Origin: Cordylochernes scorpioides | Lineage: Eukaryota; Arthropoda; Arachnida; Pseudoscorpiones; Chernetidae | Assembly: GCA_030710605.1 (NCBI GenBank) | Contig: CP092870.1 | Coordinates: forward strand, 51,163,921 to 51,227,920 | Length of the DNA stretch: 64,000 nt | Reading direction: 5' to 3' | Made by a program: the position numbers and the translations under genes | Notes under the pieces: generated by a model | Told to the model about the DNA's origin: nothing | The model's database searches: none | The model's input: the letters and a program-made list of their open reading frames with translations, nothing else | Shown: positions 11,040 to 22,026 of the stretch, in pieces | Numbering within the stretch: the stretch's first letter is position 1 | Layout: each line of letters begins with the position of its first letter

Positions 11040-13500
11040 TCCGCAATTTTGAAATTACAATAGATTTCCACCAAGGCGCTATGTTCCAACTCGCCGCCCC
11101 ATTGAACCCTACCACCTACCATTTTACCTGTGTACCGAATGAATGCGCCTATTGGAATGGCCAAGCGGAGTCATAAAGAGCCCACATAGCGCACACGCCT
11201 TCCGCACCCGTCACCGAATTCGCGCATCCATCGGTCAAAAACCATTTGCCACCATTCCTGATAGACCACGCCACGCGCACGCCCACAATCTTTTCGCCAG
11301 GGCCAATTGCCCTTATTTAAACACCATCAATACACAAGGCCACAGTGGTCCAAACTCACCACACAAATGTCCAAACAGTGTTAGTCCAACTGGACGACCC
11401 TCACGTTATTACACACGTGACCACACATCCCTACACCACCATCACACGCGTGTACATGACAACAATCGCGGCACTCACACCAAAACACAGCAGAGACCCC
11501 TCCCAGACACATGCGCCATCGTGACACAAAATCCTCACTACCCACCTCACTTTTCCCACACTCTTACACCGGTACAAACACATATTTACCACCAACAAAT
11601 TCGCTGTCCCTAGCCTCAACATCCCCCCTGTAAAAATATCCACCAACTCAAACAAAATCATATCCCTGCGTTCATACCGAGTGCCAATTTGCGACCAGCA
11701 GGAGACCTGCTCTCAAATGCTGGATAACCATATCATCGAGCCTTCGTTTTCACCTCACTCTAGTCCAGTCACCCTTGTCACCATACGGGAAAAACAAAAT
11801 ATTTTGCATTGACTTTAGGAAGGTGAACGATGTCATCAGTTCCGATGTTCACCCACCTCCCATTTTAGAAAAATATATTGGATAGGCTTGCCGGAGCCAA
11901 ATACTTCTCGAAGCTAGATGTGTCGTCCGCGTTCTGGCAGGTACCTATCCACCCCGATTTCCGACCCCTCTTATCCTATGTCACCCTAGAGGGGCAATAC
12001 CAATTTTTGCATCTTCCCTTTGGTTTGAAGAACGCGCCGCAAGTCTACGAGAAATCCATCATCAGGTCCTGCAACGTCATGGACTTGATTGTGTGGCCCA
12101 TTATTTCGACGACTTCATCATCTTCTCCAACGTTGGAGGAACATCAAAATCATCTGCGCCGAATTTTCGCATTCTGCGTGGAAAATTACAACTCAACTTC
12201 GCAAAATGCTAATTTTTTAATCAGTCCATAGACTTCCTAGGGTACACGATCACTGCCGGTACATACACACCCGTCACACGTAACACATACATCATACTTG
12301 CCATACAACCACCACACAACAAAAATACATTGCAATCCTTCTTAGGCGCGGTGAACGTTTATAACAAGTTCATTCCAGACTACGCCCGCTTGAGGACGCC
12401 ACTTAACAACCATCTCCAAAAGAATGTCACGTGGGTCTGGGATGACAAATGCCAGAAAGCGTTAGCTAGTCTGAAGGAAAGCCTCATCACACACCCCATA
12501 TTACAACTGTACCACCCTGATGGGAGGGCCTATCCAGTCCAATATTTCTGCCGCGCCATGCGTTCACACGAACGGAACTACTCCATCTCTGAATTAGAAT
12601 ACCAAGCAATCGTTGAGATGGTGTGGACAAATTCCGTGTCTATTTGATGGGCAGAAATTCACCATATTTTCTGACCATCACGCACTACAGTGGCTAAAGA
12701 CGATCAATAACCCGTCAGGCAGATTATTCCGATGGAGATTACAGGTGTCGAGCTACGAATATGAGGTTCGTCACATAAAAGGAGCACAACAATATGAAGT
12801 GGTCCTCCTATCTCGTAACCCGTTCTGTGGCTTCTTAGAAGCCCCCCCCCCCTTCATACAGTTCAACCACATAGGCATCTCACAGAAGACGAGACTCATC
12901 TCCGCTCATTATTATTGGCCGGGCATGTCAAAAGACCTTGCACAAAAGGTTGAAACCTGTCCAACCTGCCAATTGACAAAGCATCCGAAGGGACCCACTT
13001 ACGGGGAATTGGGTCAACCACCAGAAACCAAAGGGCCTTTTGACCTACTATCCCTCGACAACATAGCTGAGTTTGCCAAATATGGCAACGCCAAAATATA
13101 CCTCCACGTCGTAGTCGACCATATCTCGCGCTACACGTGGACGTTTCCATCCAAATCCACCAGCATTTTCACCTATCAACAGGTGATCAAGCGAGTGTAG
13201 CACCTGCTATCCCTTCGCCGAAATTTAGGAGCTTCCTGCTTAACAGGAGCATCCACCCGTTACTCACCATCAGCAATAACCCTCAAGCAAACGGTCTTTG
13301 CGAACGCCTAAACGCCACCCTTACAAGAAAACTTAGGCTGCTCAATTTGGAGAACCCTAAGGTCGCATTAACAAAGTTGGTCAAACGAGTTACCACTATA
13401 TACAACAATACCCCTCACTCTATCACCGGGTTTCCGCCCATCTACCTGATGTTTGGCGTTCTACCCTCGGAACCTTTCGACCACACCACACCTTAACCAG
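11040..13500 (+). pseudogene. Ty3/Gypsy fragment 2: protease tail, RT, RNase H, integrase
   Basis: After the piggyBac-like interruption the pol continues in several frames. RT begins near 11700 ('LDNHIIEPSFSPHSSPV'), continues in the frame 11878-12231 ('YFSKLDVSSAFWQVPIH', 'LPFGLKNAPQVYE'), and has a YFDD box readable in the neighbouring frame near 12098. The connection and RNase H lie at 12330-12647 ('YCSISELEYQAI'-type spacing) and 12613-13200, which also gives the integrase zinc region ('HYYWPGMSKDLAQKVETC') and core start ('FDLLSLDNIAEF'). A third frame, 13137-13496, gives 'NNPQANGLCERLNATLTRK', containing the catalytic Glu. Multiple frameshifts make it non-functional. Confidence 0.8.
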
Positions 13501-14500
13501 ACGTCGACACAGCCAGGAAGATCGCACACACAAGAACTCAAAACAAACACCTATGAGACAAACACATTCACGACCAACGACATAAACAACCACTCTTTGA
13601 GGTAGGAAACCTGGTGTTGGTAAAGATATACCACCTACCCAACACAGGACTACTTGCCCCATATTTCACAGGACCATACAACCATATTAGAGATCATCTT
13701 CCCAAATGTGGTCCGTATCGATAGACCCAACCAACCTCTCCAGAGAGATGCCGATGCAGTCCTTGTAAATAAACTTAAACCATACACCGCAGATATCCAA
13801 TACATAACGCTACCCACAGCAAACTCACACAATCTACGGCACAAGAACAGTCACATCTCTCCATTCAGACATCTTATACCCAACATTTTACCAAAAGAGC
13901 CACTGACAATCAGACCAACGAGCGGTCAATCTTTCCTTCATTTAAACACCACTATTTTCACCATAACCCGTTTTACTCCAATCACAAGTAACAATATACC
14001 CAACATCGCCCCTCCATAGATGATTCCATTTGTGACTAATCCTCCGTCCAGTCCGCCACAACCAATCGAATTAAAGCGCGACCCACAGAGAACTCCACTC
14101 GTGGAGAAAATACTGGAAAACATGAGCAGATTCCCCATATTCATTTAATACCTGTTACTTGCCTTCTGATTATGCCCTACTTCCTCGCCCCACTAATCAT
14201 AGTGATCTACCTTGGACTATATGCCCAACGGCCCCAAAGGCTCTACCAGTTACAGGAAGCCATCTTTCAGATAGGTAGTGCCTTCCATACTTTTCGAACT
14301 CTCGTCCTGGACATCCTGGGAGAAAACTTCTAGCGGACATTTAGATCGCTCCAGACCAGTCGAGAGAAATAAACAGGACGCAATCAGCTCACTCCCCTGC
14401 GCCCCCCCCCCTCCAATATGACGACTTCCGTTCAATCGGAGTCACGGACCTCTCCCGGCCTCCCCGATTTACAGAACGTTCGCCATCTTGGCCTATCACC
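13501..14500 (+). pseudogene. Gypsy fragment 2: integrase C-terminus and downstream tail
   Basis: Near 13600-13680 one frame reads 'VGNLVLVKIYHLPNTG' and 'YFTGPY', the GPY/F-type C-terminal module of Gypsy integrases. The open frame 13654-14019 lies mainly in another frame and has no recognised motif. Between 14020 and 14500 there are fragments of proline-rich open sequence. An extra third gene (env-like) cannot be confirmed. Confidence 0.5.
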
Positions 14501-15135
14501 GGGTGTCGTCCATATCATATCGCAACACCACAGCTTGTGAATTATAAAATTTTCCCAATGAATTCATACCATCTATTCTTTGCACAAATTCACTAACAAA
14601 TTCACACCTCATTCTCAAAACACCACGCCATCTTCACAATGAATTTCAGATATCGATTACTTTCCACACTTCTCACAAAAAACTTCTTCCACTTACCACG
14701 CCATATAAACCATGTATCCAACACTCACGACCAACACAAAAATACAGATCTAAAAGCCTAATACTAATAAAAGTACGCACATTACCACTTCAAAGTTAGG
14801 TTGAAAGAAAAAAAAAAGCTTACGTTTCTTCCGAAAGGAAGGAACGACCACTCAAAAAGATCGAGGACATTCCATTTTTGATTTCCCAAAGGCCTAACAA
14901 AAATTCCCTTGATGTAGATTTCCATACAACAAGTCTGAATAATTGTATAAGCACCATTTTCTTTTTTTCTCAATCACTCAACATTTTTTTCCACCTGCAC
15001 AAATCACTTTTATTTCTTTTGATATTATTTTTGACACTTGTAAATAGCCTCACATTGCTCCCTAATTAATTTTTCCTCACAAAATTACTTTCTATTTTAC
15101 AGAATTCAATTCAGGCTACCCCTTTTTAAATTTAC
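14501..15135. other. Stretch without recognised gene
   Basis: Presumably the 3' untranslated part of Gypsy fragment 2, leading into the LTR-like sequence at 15136. The small open frames here show no motif. Confidence 0.4.
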
Positions 15136-15715
15136 ATGTAGGGGACGCATCTGTGATAATCTGTATATAGGATTATGTACCCCCTCCACAATCTTTATAC
15201 CATATATTATCTAAAGGTTTAATAAACTTTAGGCCTCGAGAGATGGAAGGAAACAAAGTTACAGGATTGTATCATCCAGGAAGTAAAGGTCACTGCCCTG
15301 GACCCATAAAACTTAAGTTCAAAGGCCTTTTTCTTCCTGGAGGATTGCAATCATGGCGGCAATGGAGGTTCTGAGCAAATTACCTTTGAGAAGGACAAAC
15401 TAGTAACGAATCACCAGAGCGCACTGTAAAGATATCAACCAATGAGAAATCCGAGATATTCGATGAAAAAAGATTAACTTGGACAAGAAAAAGGCAGAAG
15501 GTAGGTAACCGTGCTACAAGCTAGGTGAGCTCAACATAGGCTCCAACCAAGGCAGTGTAAGCTCCATAGATGTGAAAGGCTAGCCACCTCCGCCGAACTC
15601 CCCCCCCCCCCCCTCGCAGGTCCTATTTAAACCCATCCAGTTGTGTTGTTCTTCCCCTGTCAAACCCTTGTCACCCGACCAAGAATGCGCCCACCATCCA
15701 TTCCCACATATATAT
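15136..15715 (+). repeat. LTR-like sequence B (probably 3' LTR of Gypsy fragment 2)
   Basis: It begins TGTAGGGGACGC, has AATAAA near 15222 and is similar to 6770-7330. It contains a poly-C run (15600-15614). Its expected end is missing because Helitron-type terminal DNA starts at 15718, as also happens at 6648. Confidence 0.5.
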
Positions 15716-15717
15716 AT

Positions 15718-15760
15718 ACTAGACGAATGGCCCGGGCAACGCCCGGGTTTTACCCGAGTG
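15718..15760 (-). mobile_element. Helitron-type 3' terminus
   Basis: Minus strand: perfect 7-bp GC hairpin CCCGGGC-GTT-GCCCGGG, eight bases, then CTAG followed by T. This is a textbook Helitron 3' end. The body would extend rightwards, so the DNA from 15.7 kb up to about 17.1 kb could be a non-autonomous Helitron, but no 5' TC end was identified. Confidence 0.55.
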
Positions 15761-15906
15761 CGTATATATTTTAAAAATGTTTTAATTAAAATATTATTCG
15801 TTACATTTATAAATTGGCGCCGTGGATCTCTCTTTTGTGAAACGTCCCGCCCCAAACTGTGTGTGTCTTGAAAATATAAAAATAAAAAAGTGAACGGAAA
15901 AATATG

Positions 15907-15978
15907 TCCAGGGTAGCCTAGTGGTCATGGCATCTGCCCGGTAAGCGGAAGGTCGTGGGTTCGATTCCCATCCCTTGA
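15907..15978 (+). tRNA. tRNA-like sequence (anticodon position GGT), gene or SINE head
   Basis: A 72-nt cloverleaf can be drawn. The acceptor TCCAGGG pairs with CCCTTGA with one mismatch. The D stem is GCC/GGC with loop TAGTGGTCAT. The anticodon stem is TCTGC/GCGGA around loop CCGGTAA. The T stem is GTGGG/CCCAT around TTCGATT. A T-run follows at 15981. The anticodon would read GGT (Thr), but the base before it is C rather than the nearly invariant T33. That and the repeat-rich setting make a tRNA pseudogene or tRNA-derived SINE head more likely than an active gene. Confidence 0.45.
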
Positions 15979-16138
15979 AATTTTTTTATTTTATCCGTTC
16001 TGATCAAAATCTATCCGTGAACTTCACACAGTGAACTTCACACAGACAGAATAAGGCAATTATATAAGTAGATAATCCAAATTGTGCCTTATCACACACT
16101 ATTTTTTTATTTTGCCTTATTACCTTGTGTTTATAATC

Positions 16139-16263
16139 TATGACGTAATGCCGGCGGCGCGCGCCCGTTGGCTGCCGGCGAGCACGTGACCTCCCTGTGC
16201 GTGCGCATCCGTGACATAACCGGCCCATGACGGTCGTGACAATATATGTTAATAATAATAATA

Positions 16264-16300
<37 letters not shown>

Positions 16301-16665
16301 TATTATTATTATTATCATTAGATAATGATAATGATCATAATGATGATGCGCGCAAATCCGTGACAGAACCGGCCGGCCGGCCAGCCGGCCCATGACTGTC
16401 GTGACTATATATAGGGATGACGTAATGCCGGCGGCGTGCGCCCGTTGGCTGCCGGCGAGCACGTGACCTCCCTGTGCGCGCGCATCCGTGACATAACCGG
16501 CCCATGACGGTCGTGACTATATATGTTAATAATAATAATAATAATAATTATTATTATTATTATCATTAGATAATGATAATGATCATAATGATGATGCGCG
16601 CGCATCCGTGACAGAACCGGCCGGCCGGCCAGCCGGCCCATGACGGTCGTGACTATATATAGGGA
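16139..16665. repeat. Two-copy ~265-bp CG-rich tandem repeat with (TAA)n and hairpins
   Basis: Copies at ~16139-16412 and ~16417-16665. Each starts GACGTAATGCCGGCGGCG, contains CGTGACATAACCGGCCCATGA, a (TAA)n/(TTA)n stretch that folds back on itself, and an imperfect repeat of the first part with the palindromic run CCGGCCGGCCGGCC. Base composition differs sharply from the AT-rich surroundings. The minus-strand open frames across it are repeat artefacts rich in Ile and His. Confidence 0.75.
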
Positions 16666-16685
16666 TATATATATAATAATTTATA

Positions 16686-17125
16686 TTATATAGTAGAAAT
16701 CGTTTAATTTCAAAAAGAATCTTACGCGTTTAAAATAGTTTCGAATTTTGATAACAGATGGCGCGCTAATGCATCATATTATAAATGTTCTAAAAAAAGA
16801 CACAATTTGATATTTGCGGAAGAGCAATTGCTTGAAGCATATTATATAATTTAATTGTATGTAATTCTACTGTCCTCAAAGCTTATGTCCATATTTCTTC
16901 TAAAATCCCATTCCAAGAGTCTAGCAACAGTATCACTATAAAAGGAAGTTCCAAAAATGCAATATAACAGCGGTATGGTAGATTAAACTGGCGAAACCGC
17001 TAGGAGGGTTCACCACTGATGAGCCAGGCAGGCCATTAATTTTTCCATTGCAGTAAGGGGGCAGTAGAAATTGCTTAATTTCAAAAAGAATCTCACGCGT
17101 TCAAAATAGTTTCGAATTTTAATAA
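16686..17125. repeat. Duplicated ~60-bp segment
   Basis: 'TTTAATTTCAAAAAGAATCT' at ~16701 and the 60 bp around it recur at ~17066-17125 with few changes. The ~310 bp between shows no gene. Confidence 0.6.
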
Positions 17126-17138
17126 TTTATATATATAT

Positions 17139-17434
17139 TGTCGCGGAGATAAATAAAGCAAGGGCAAATTTGGGAATAATTAATTTATTATAAGGGGTAT
17201 TTATCTTCTAGTTCTCCAATAAAATTATTTACAAGAGGTATTTTTATAGAGAGAGAAGGTCAGATAATAATACAACTTACCCCAAGGTAAAGATAATATG
17301 AAGAGCGTCGCCAGTCACCAAGGGGTCTCGTTTTCCTTATTTACAGATAAGATTCCGAGAACCCCTCACACCTGTGGCCCCCCGGGGTCTAGGGATGATT
17401 GACAGGTGTCCCATCTGGATGTAGCTTCTTGACA
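17139..17434 (-). repeat. 3' LTR of the split Gypsy
   Basis: 296 bp, starting TGTCGCGGAG and ending CTTCTTGACA on the plus strand. Nearly identical to 38538-38850. The short inverted ends TGTC/GACA are intact. Confidence 0.88.
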
Positions 17435-17469
17435 TTACTCCTTCTTTAGAGAAAACAGCGACCCGCTGA

Positions 17470-17739
17470 TTAGCTTGCCTCAGCCCTTGTTCTGAAAAGG
17501 AATCTATCACGGCTGGTATTCCCTAGCAGAATGGAATGTTGTTTTTCAGAGTCCAGGTAGGACTTCATCCGAATGACATGGACGATGTCCTTGGGTTTCC
17601 GTGATCGGGGAGACGGGTCCACGGGCTCTACTTCATACGTAACTTCTGAAAGCTGCTTGGTCACCTTGTAGGGACCGAAGTATCTCTTCAGTAGCTTTTC
17701 TGAGACTCCTACTTTTCGGATGGGAGTAAAACCCAACAC
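17470..17739 (-). pseudogene. Gypsy integrase C-terminal part
   Basis: The minus-strand frame reads 'KLLKRYFGPYKVTKQLSEVT', the GPY/F module at the C-terminus of Gypsy integrases, followed by a basic tail. It ends ~36 bp before the 3' LTR. It is separated from the integrase core by frame breaks between 17740 and 18207, so it is part of a broken pol. Confidence 0.75.
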
Positions 17740-18206
17740 AAGATCATCCTTGTGGTAATAGACTGGAGTATGTTTCTGGTCGTAAAGTCTACGGTCTTTC
17801 GCCTGTGATTGTAGAAGGCGTGATCGGGAGAGTTAACGTACTTCCTCAGCTCTGGTCACAAGTTCTCCAACGTAGTCGTCAGAGATCTCATCTGGTAAGT
17901 AAGGTAGTACGGCATCGATGTAGGTCTCGGCCTTCGCGGGCGTGGACAAGAAAGTACGGAGTGTAGCCGGTCGCCTCCTGTTTAGCAGTGTTGTAAGCAA
18001 AAGTTACGTAGGGTAAAACTTGGTCTCAGTCCTTCTGCTCAACACCTGTGTACATAGACAACATATCTCCCAGAGTTTTGTTGAACCTTTCAGTCAGGCC
18101 GTTGGTCTGGGGATGGAAGGCCGTTGTAAATCTGTGCACAATTCCGCACAGAGCATTGATCTCTTTTATTACTTAAGAAATGAAATTTCTTCCGCGATCG
18201 CGGTTA

Positions 18207-19208
18207 TCATTTCTCTAGGAGCTCCATGCTCAAGATAACATCTTCAACCAGAAACTTAGCTGTTTCGATTGCTCCTCCGTCTGGGATAGCTTTCGTTATG
18301 GCATACCTTGTCATATAATCGGTGCACACAATGATCCAACGGTTTCCATCTTTATAAACTGGAAATCTTCCAAGGAGATCAACCCCGACCTTATAGAATG
18401 GCTTTTCTACAGGTGGTATGGATACAAGTTGTCCAGCCGGACGTCGAGGTAATTTCCTTCTTAGTTGACACCTTCGACAATGGCTTACAAATTGGCGAAC
18501 AGTTCTATAAAGGCCAGGCCAATAGAATCGTTTCTTCACTTTGTCATACGTTCGGGCGAAACTCAAATGCCCAGCTGTAGGAGCATCATGTAAATCTGCC
18601 ATAACTTCCGATCTTGAGTGCTTAGGAATCATCATAAGCCAGGGTCTTCCAGTTGTGCTATGGTTTTTCTTGTATAAGATGCCGTCGATAATGCTGAATT
18701 CCTTTCTGGTGTAGCCCGAGTTTAAATTATCGATTATTTTAGCTAAATCCGGGTCTTCAGTCTGCTCTATATCGACGTTGGTTAGTGACAACACAGCACT
18801 TGGTTGATCGTTATCAAGCGGGCTCCTTGACAAACAATCAGCATCCTTATCTTTGCGTCCGCTCTTGTAGATAACGGTAACGTCAACTTCTTGCAACTTC
18901 AGCGCCCATCTTGCCAAACGGCCAGAAGGATATTTCTTCCCTACCAACCAACATAGAGAGTGATGGTCAGTGACAACCGTAAATAGTCGAACAAACAAAT
19001 ATGGACGGAATTCGCTAATAGACCAGACTACAGCAAGGCATTCTTTTTCTGGTGTAGAATAGTTATTTTCAGCCTTTGTCAAGCTTCTAGATGCATAAGC
19101 TATAGGCCGCTCCTTTCCACCATGTATTAGTAAAAGAACAGCTCCAATACCATGTGCGCTTGCATCCGTGTGTAGATGGGTTTCAGCGGATTCACTAAAG
19201 TGTTCCAA
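18207..19208 (-). pseudogene. Gypsy RNase H and integrase N-terminal part
   Basis: RNase H motifs: 'LHTDASAHGIGAVLL' (first Asp), 'YSTPEKECLAVVW' (Glu) and 'TDHHSL' (Asp). Then comes the spacer ending in 'KDADCLSRSPL'. The integrase zinc domain follows ('AGHLSFARTYDKVKKRFYWP', 'CRRCQ'), then the start of the catalytic core ('VGVDLLGRFP', 'CTDYMTRY'). The frame stops at 18207, before the last catalytic residues. 333 residues are open, the longest intact piece of this pol. Confidence 0.85.
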
Positions 19209-19268
19209 GACGCGCTCTGAAATTAGGGCTGTTTTAAGGACTTTAAACGCTTTCTCTTGAGCTGCATC

Positions 19269-20092
19269 CTAATAGAATTGTTTTTCAGTCTTCTGTAGGT
19301 CATGCAAAAATCTAGCTTTGTCGGCAAAGTTTTCAATAATTCTTCGGTAATAGGAACATAATCCAAGAAAGCTCCTCAGTTCAGAGATATTCCTTGGCCT
19401 CGGAAATTTAGAGACGGCTTCAACTTCATCTGGATCTGGATGGATTCCATTGGCGTCAACAAGGTGTCCTAAAATCTTTATCCTTCTTGATCCAATAAGA
19501 TGGTTCAAGCTTAGTCCAGCTTTCTGGATGCACCTTAATACAATTTGTAGACGAGGTAGATGTTCCTCAAAGGTAGGTGCGTAAACTACGATGTCGTCCA
19601 GGTAGCAAAGGCACATGTTCCATTTAAGACTGGCCAGAACACTATCTATCATCCTTTCAAACGTTGCTGGAACGTTGCATAGACCGGAAGGCATTGCTCG
19701 GAATTCATACAGCCCTTCTGGAGTGATGAAGGCAGTTTTCTCCCTGTCTTTTTGGTCCACTTCAATCTGCCAATACCCGGACCGAAGATCCATCGTGGAG
19801 AAGTAACTAGAGCCGGCTAAACTGTCCAAGGCATCGTCAATGCGTAGCAGCGGGTAAACATCCTTTTTGTTATCTTATTTAATCGACGAAAATCTACGCA
19901 GAATCTCCAGGTCCCATCTTTCTTTCGAACTAGATTATCCGGAGATGACCAAGGACTTTCAGAGGGCTTCACGATGTGATTTTCAATCATCTTGTTCACT
20001 TCATCTTGAATTAGTAGTCGTTCACTTGGTGCTACTCTATAGGGCCGCTGTTTGATAGGAGAGTGGTCTCCTGTGTTTATCTTGTGCTTCAC
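19269..20092 (-). pseudogene. Gypsy reverse transcriptase
   Basis: Two overlapping minus-strand frames. 19817-20092 holds the N-terminal part ('IKQRPYRVAPSERL', 'WRFCVDFRRLNKIT'). 19269-19829 holds 'FSTMDLRSGYWQIEV', 'MPSGLCNVPATFERM', the catalytic YLDD box ('CLCYLDDIVVYAP') and the connection 'ELRSFLGLCSYYRR'. A frame change near 19820 splits the enzyme, so this copy is inactive although the catalytic Asp pair remains. Confidence 0.85.
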
Positions 20093-20235
20093 AGTACTGG
20101 TGGGCTTAATAGGAGTACTCCCAAAGTAAAATATGTCAATAAACTCGTCAAGGCATGAAACAAGCTGTAACCTTTGAATTTCAGACAGCCCTGTATCTAG
20201 AGTAAGGTTTAGCTTCTGTGACCATTCACGTGACT

Positions 20236-20547
20236 TTAGCTGCGTTTCTTGTAACTTATCGCTGGATTCGATAAGACTGCAGATATTCCCATTTCATAAC
20301 TTTCCATGGTGTACATATTCATTCCTGATGGAATCAGTTGCGGCCAAGACGCTCCATTCGCAACCCAAATGTTACCTCGGCCGTGTCGAAATGTAACCAA
20401 TGAGTTTGTTATAAGAACTTCCTTTCTTAATAATACGTCCTTAGAAGTTGAGACTAAAACATCTCTAACACCACATATTTCTTCGTTTATCACACTGATC
20501 TTATTTATTGATTTAGGCGGGATGACAAAGTCGTCGGAAGCAAGCAA
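20236..20547 (-). pseudogene. Gypsy pol linker between protease and RT
   Basis: A 103-residue open piece between the protease and the reverse transcriptase. It has no named domain; position and composition fit the spacer of Gypsy pol. Confidence 0.5.
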
Positions 20548-20556
20548 TCTCTGGTT

Positions 20557-20904
20557 TTACTCCTCTCGAGATTCCAAGACGGAGGTTTCCCCGAGATGAA
20601 TTTCATTTCTGCCACAATCAATGACGGCCTCGGTGGCCTTGAAGAAGTCCCATCCGATAATGATGTCATGACTGCATTCCACCATAACAACGAATTCAAA
20701 GGATATCTTCAGACCATTAACTTTTATGTTCAGGACACATTTTCCTAGGGTTTCTATTAAATTTTTGTTTGCGGCTTTAAGAATGGGACCTGGTTCTTTG
20801 AAGAGAGGTGTCTTCATTTCGCGTCGAAATTTGTCTGAAATAAGAGAAAAGTCTGCTCCTGAATCCATCAATGCTTTAATTTTGCGTCCATTTATTTCGA
20901 CCAT
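20557..20904 (-). pseudogene. Gypsy aspartic protease
   Basis: The minus-strand frame starts 'MVEINGRKIKALMDSGADFS'. The D-S-G active-site triad is followed by a hydrophobic flap region and by 'DIIIGWDFF', the usual second hydrophobic-Gly motif. It lies directly after the gag zinc knuckle region, as expected. Part of a broken polyprotein. Confidence 0.8.
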
Positions 20905-21199
20905 AACAATTTTTCTTCTAATTTAGCGGCGATATACCCTGGAGGATTTTCTTCAATAGCGACCTCACCCCCGTTAGAAGCCGCTCCACTTAGTTTTTCA
21001 AAATCTGAGGCTTGGGAGAACGGCTGAAACGATGGACTGGCGACTGGGATTGTCTTTGGGCTGGCGACCTTGCGCGGCTTGGATGTGGGGAAGAGCCCCG
21101 GTAGAAGTACGTCGAGGTTTGGGGCGTTACATAGTCGTCGTCGGCGTCATATCTCGGGGGTCGACTCGAAAATCCAACATTTCTTCCTTCTCCGCCATT

Positions 21200-22020
21200 C
21201 CTTAACCTGGCTTCAGCGAAGACCTGCCGTCGTTCTCTACAATAACGGACGACATGTCCCGGTCATCCGCAATGGAAGCAGATGGGTTTGTCGTCGTAGG
21301 TTCGCCATTGTTCCGTCTTCCTGGGTTGGGTGGGTCGGTCGATATTATAATAGGGCGGGCGTGGTTGTTGTTGTACGACGTTAACTTGTGGTCTGGAGGG
21401 TTGGAGAGCACGGCTGACTTCTTTTCTCACAGTCTGTTCTAGGGCGTTCACTTCTCGGAGAGGATTGACTACTTCAGGTGCTGAGAATACCTTTTTAATT
21501 TCTTCTCTAACGATGCGGCGAATTAAGCTGGCCAAGTCGTCTGAGTCGCCAACACACGAAATGGGCATTACGTTTGACAACCTGGCAATTCCGTACGGCT
21601 GATCCTGCGCTGCTTGACGGTTTCCAGATGACGGCAAAACTTCAGAATCTCATCTACCGTCTGTATGTCTTTCGCCACCAATACCTGGTATGTGTCCTCC
21701 GAAATTCCCTTTATAATTTGAGCAACTATCTCACCTTCTTCCATGCGAGGGTTCACCTGGTGGCAGAGACTAAGAATCTCCTGGATGTATGACTCGCTAG
21801 ATTCCTCGGCCTACTGTGCTCTCGACTTCAGAACTTCCTCGGCGCGTCGAGCAGAAACCTCCTGCAGTCCGAACACACCGCGGAATGCGTCTTCAAAGCG
21901 TCTCCACGAGTTGAGTGATTCTTCGTTTTTATCAAACCACCTTCCAGCAGTTCCGTTCAAGTAAAATACGACGTTAGAAAGCTTCATGGTCTCGTCCCAT
22001 CTGTTGTATTTCGACACTCT
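21200..22020 (-). pseudogene. Gypsy gag, 3' portion (zinc knuckle broken by a stop)
   Basis: Three minus-strand frames (22017-21811, 21756-21568, 21637-21263) encode consecutive gag parts: a capsid-like segment ('NVVFYLNGTAGRWFDKNEES'), then 'ILKFCRHLETVKQRR', then a C-terminal region rich in R, P and Q. The CCHC knuckle reads CFHCG-stop-PGHVVRYC: one codon within it is TGA. The gag 5' part lies 16 kb away at 38321-38437, on the other side of the Polinton. Confidence 0.8.
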
Positions 22021-22026
22021 CTCGTA
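22021..22026. repeat. Polinton target-site duplication, left copy (CTCGTA)
   Basis: CTCGTA here and at 38315-38320 flank the terminal inverted repeats exactly. A 6-bp duplication is the known Polinton/Maverick value. Confidence 0.9.

Noticed and set aside
16004-16641. Minus-strand open frames rich in isoleucine runs
   Set aside because: They are translations of (TAA)n and CG-rich tandem repeats.
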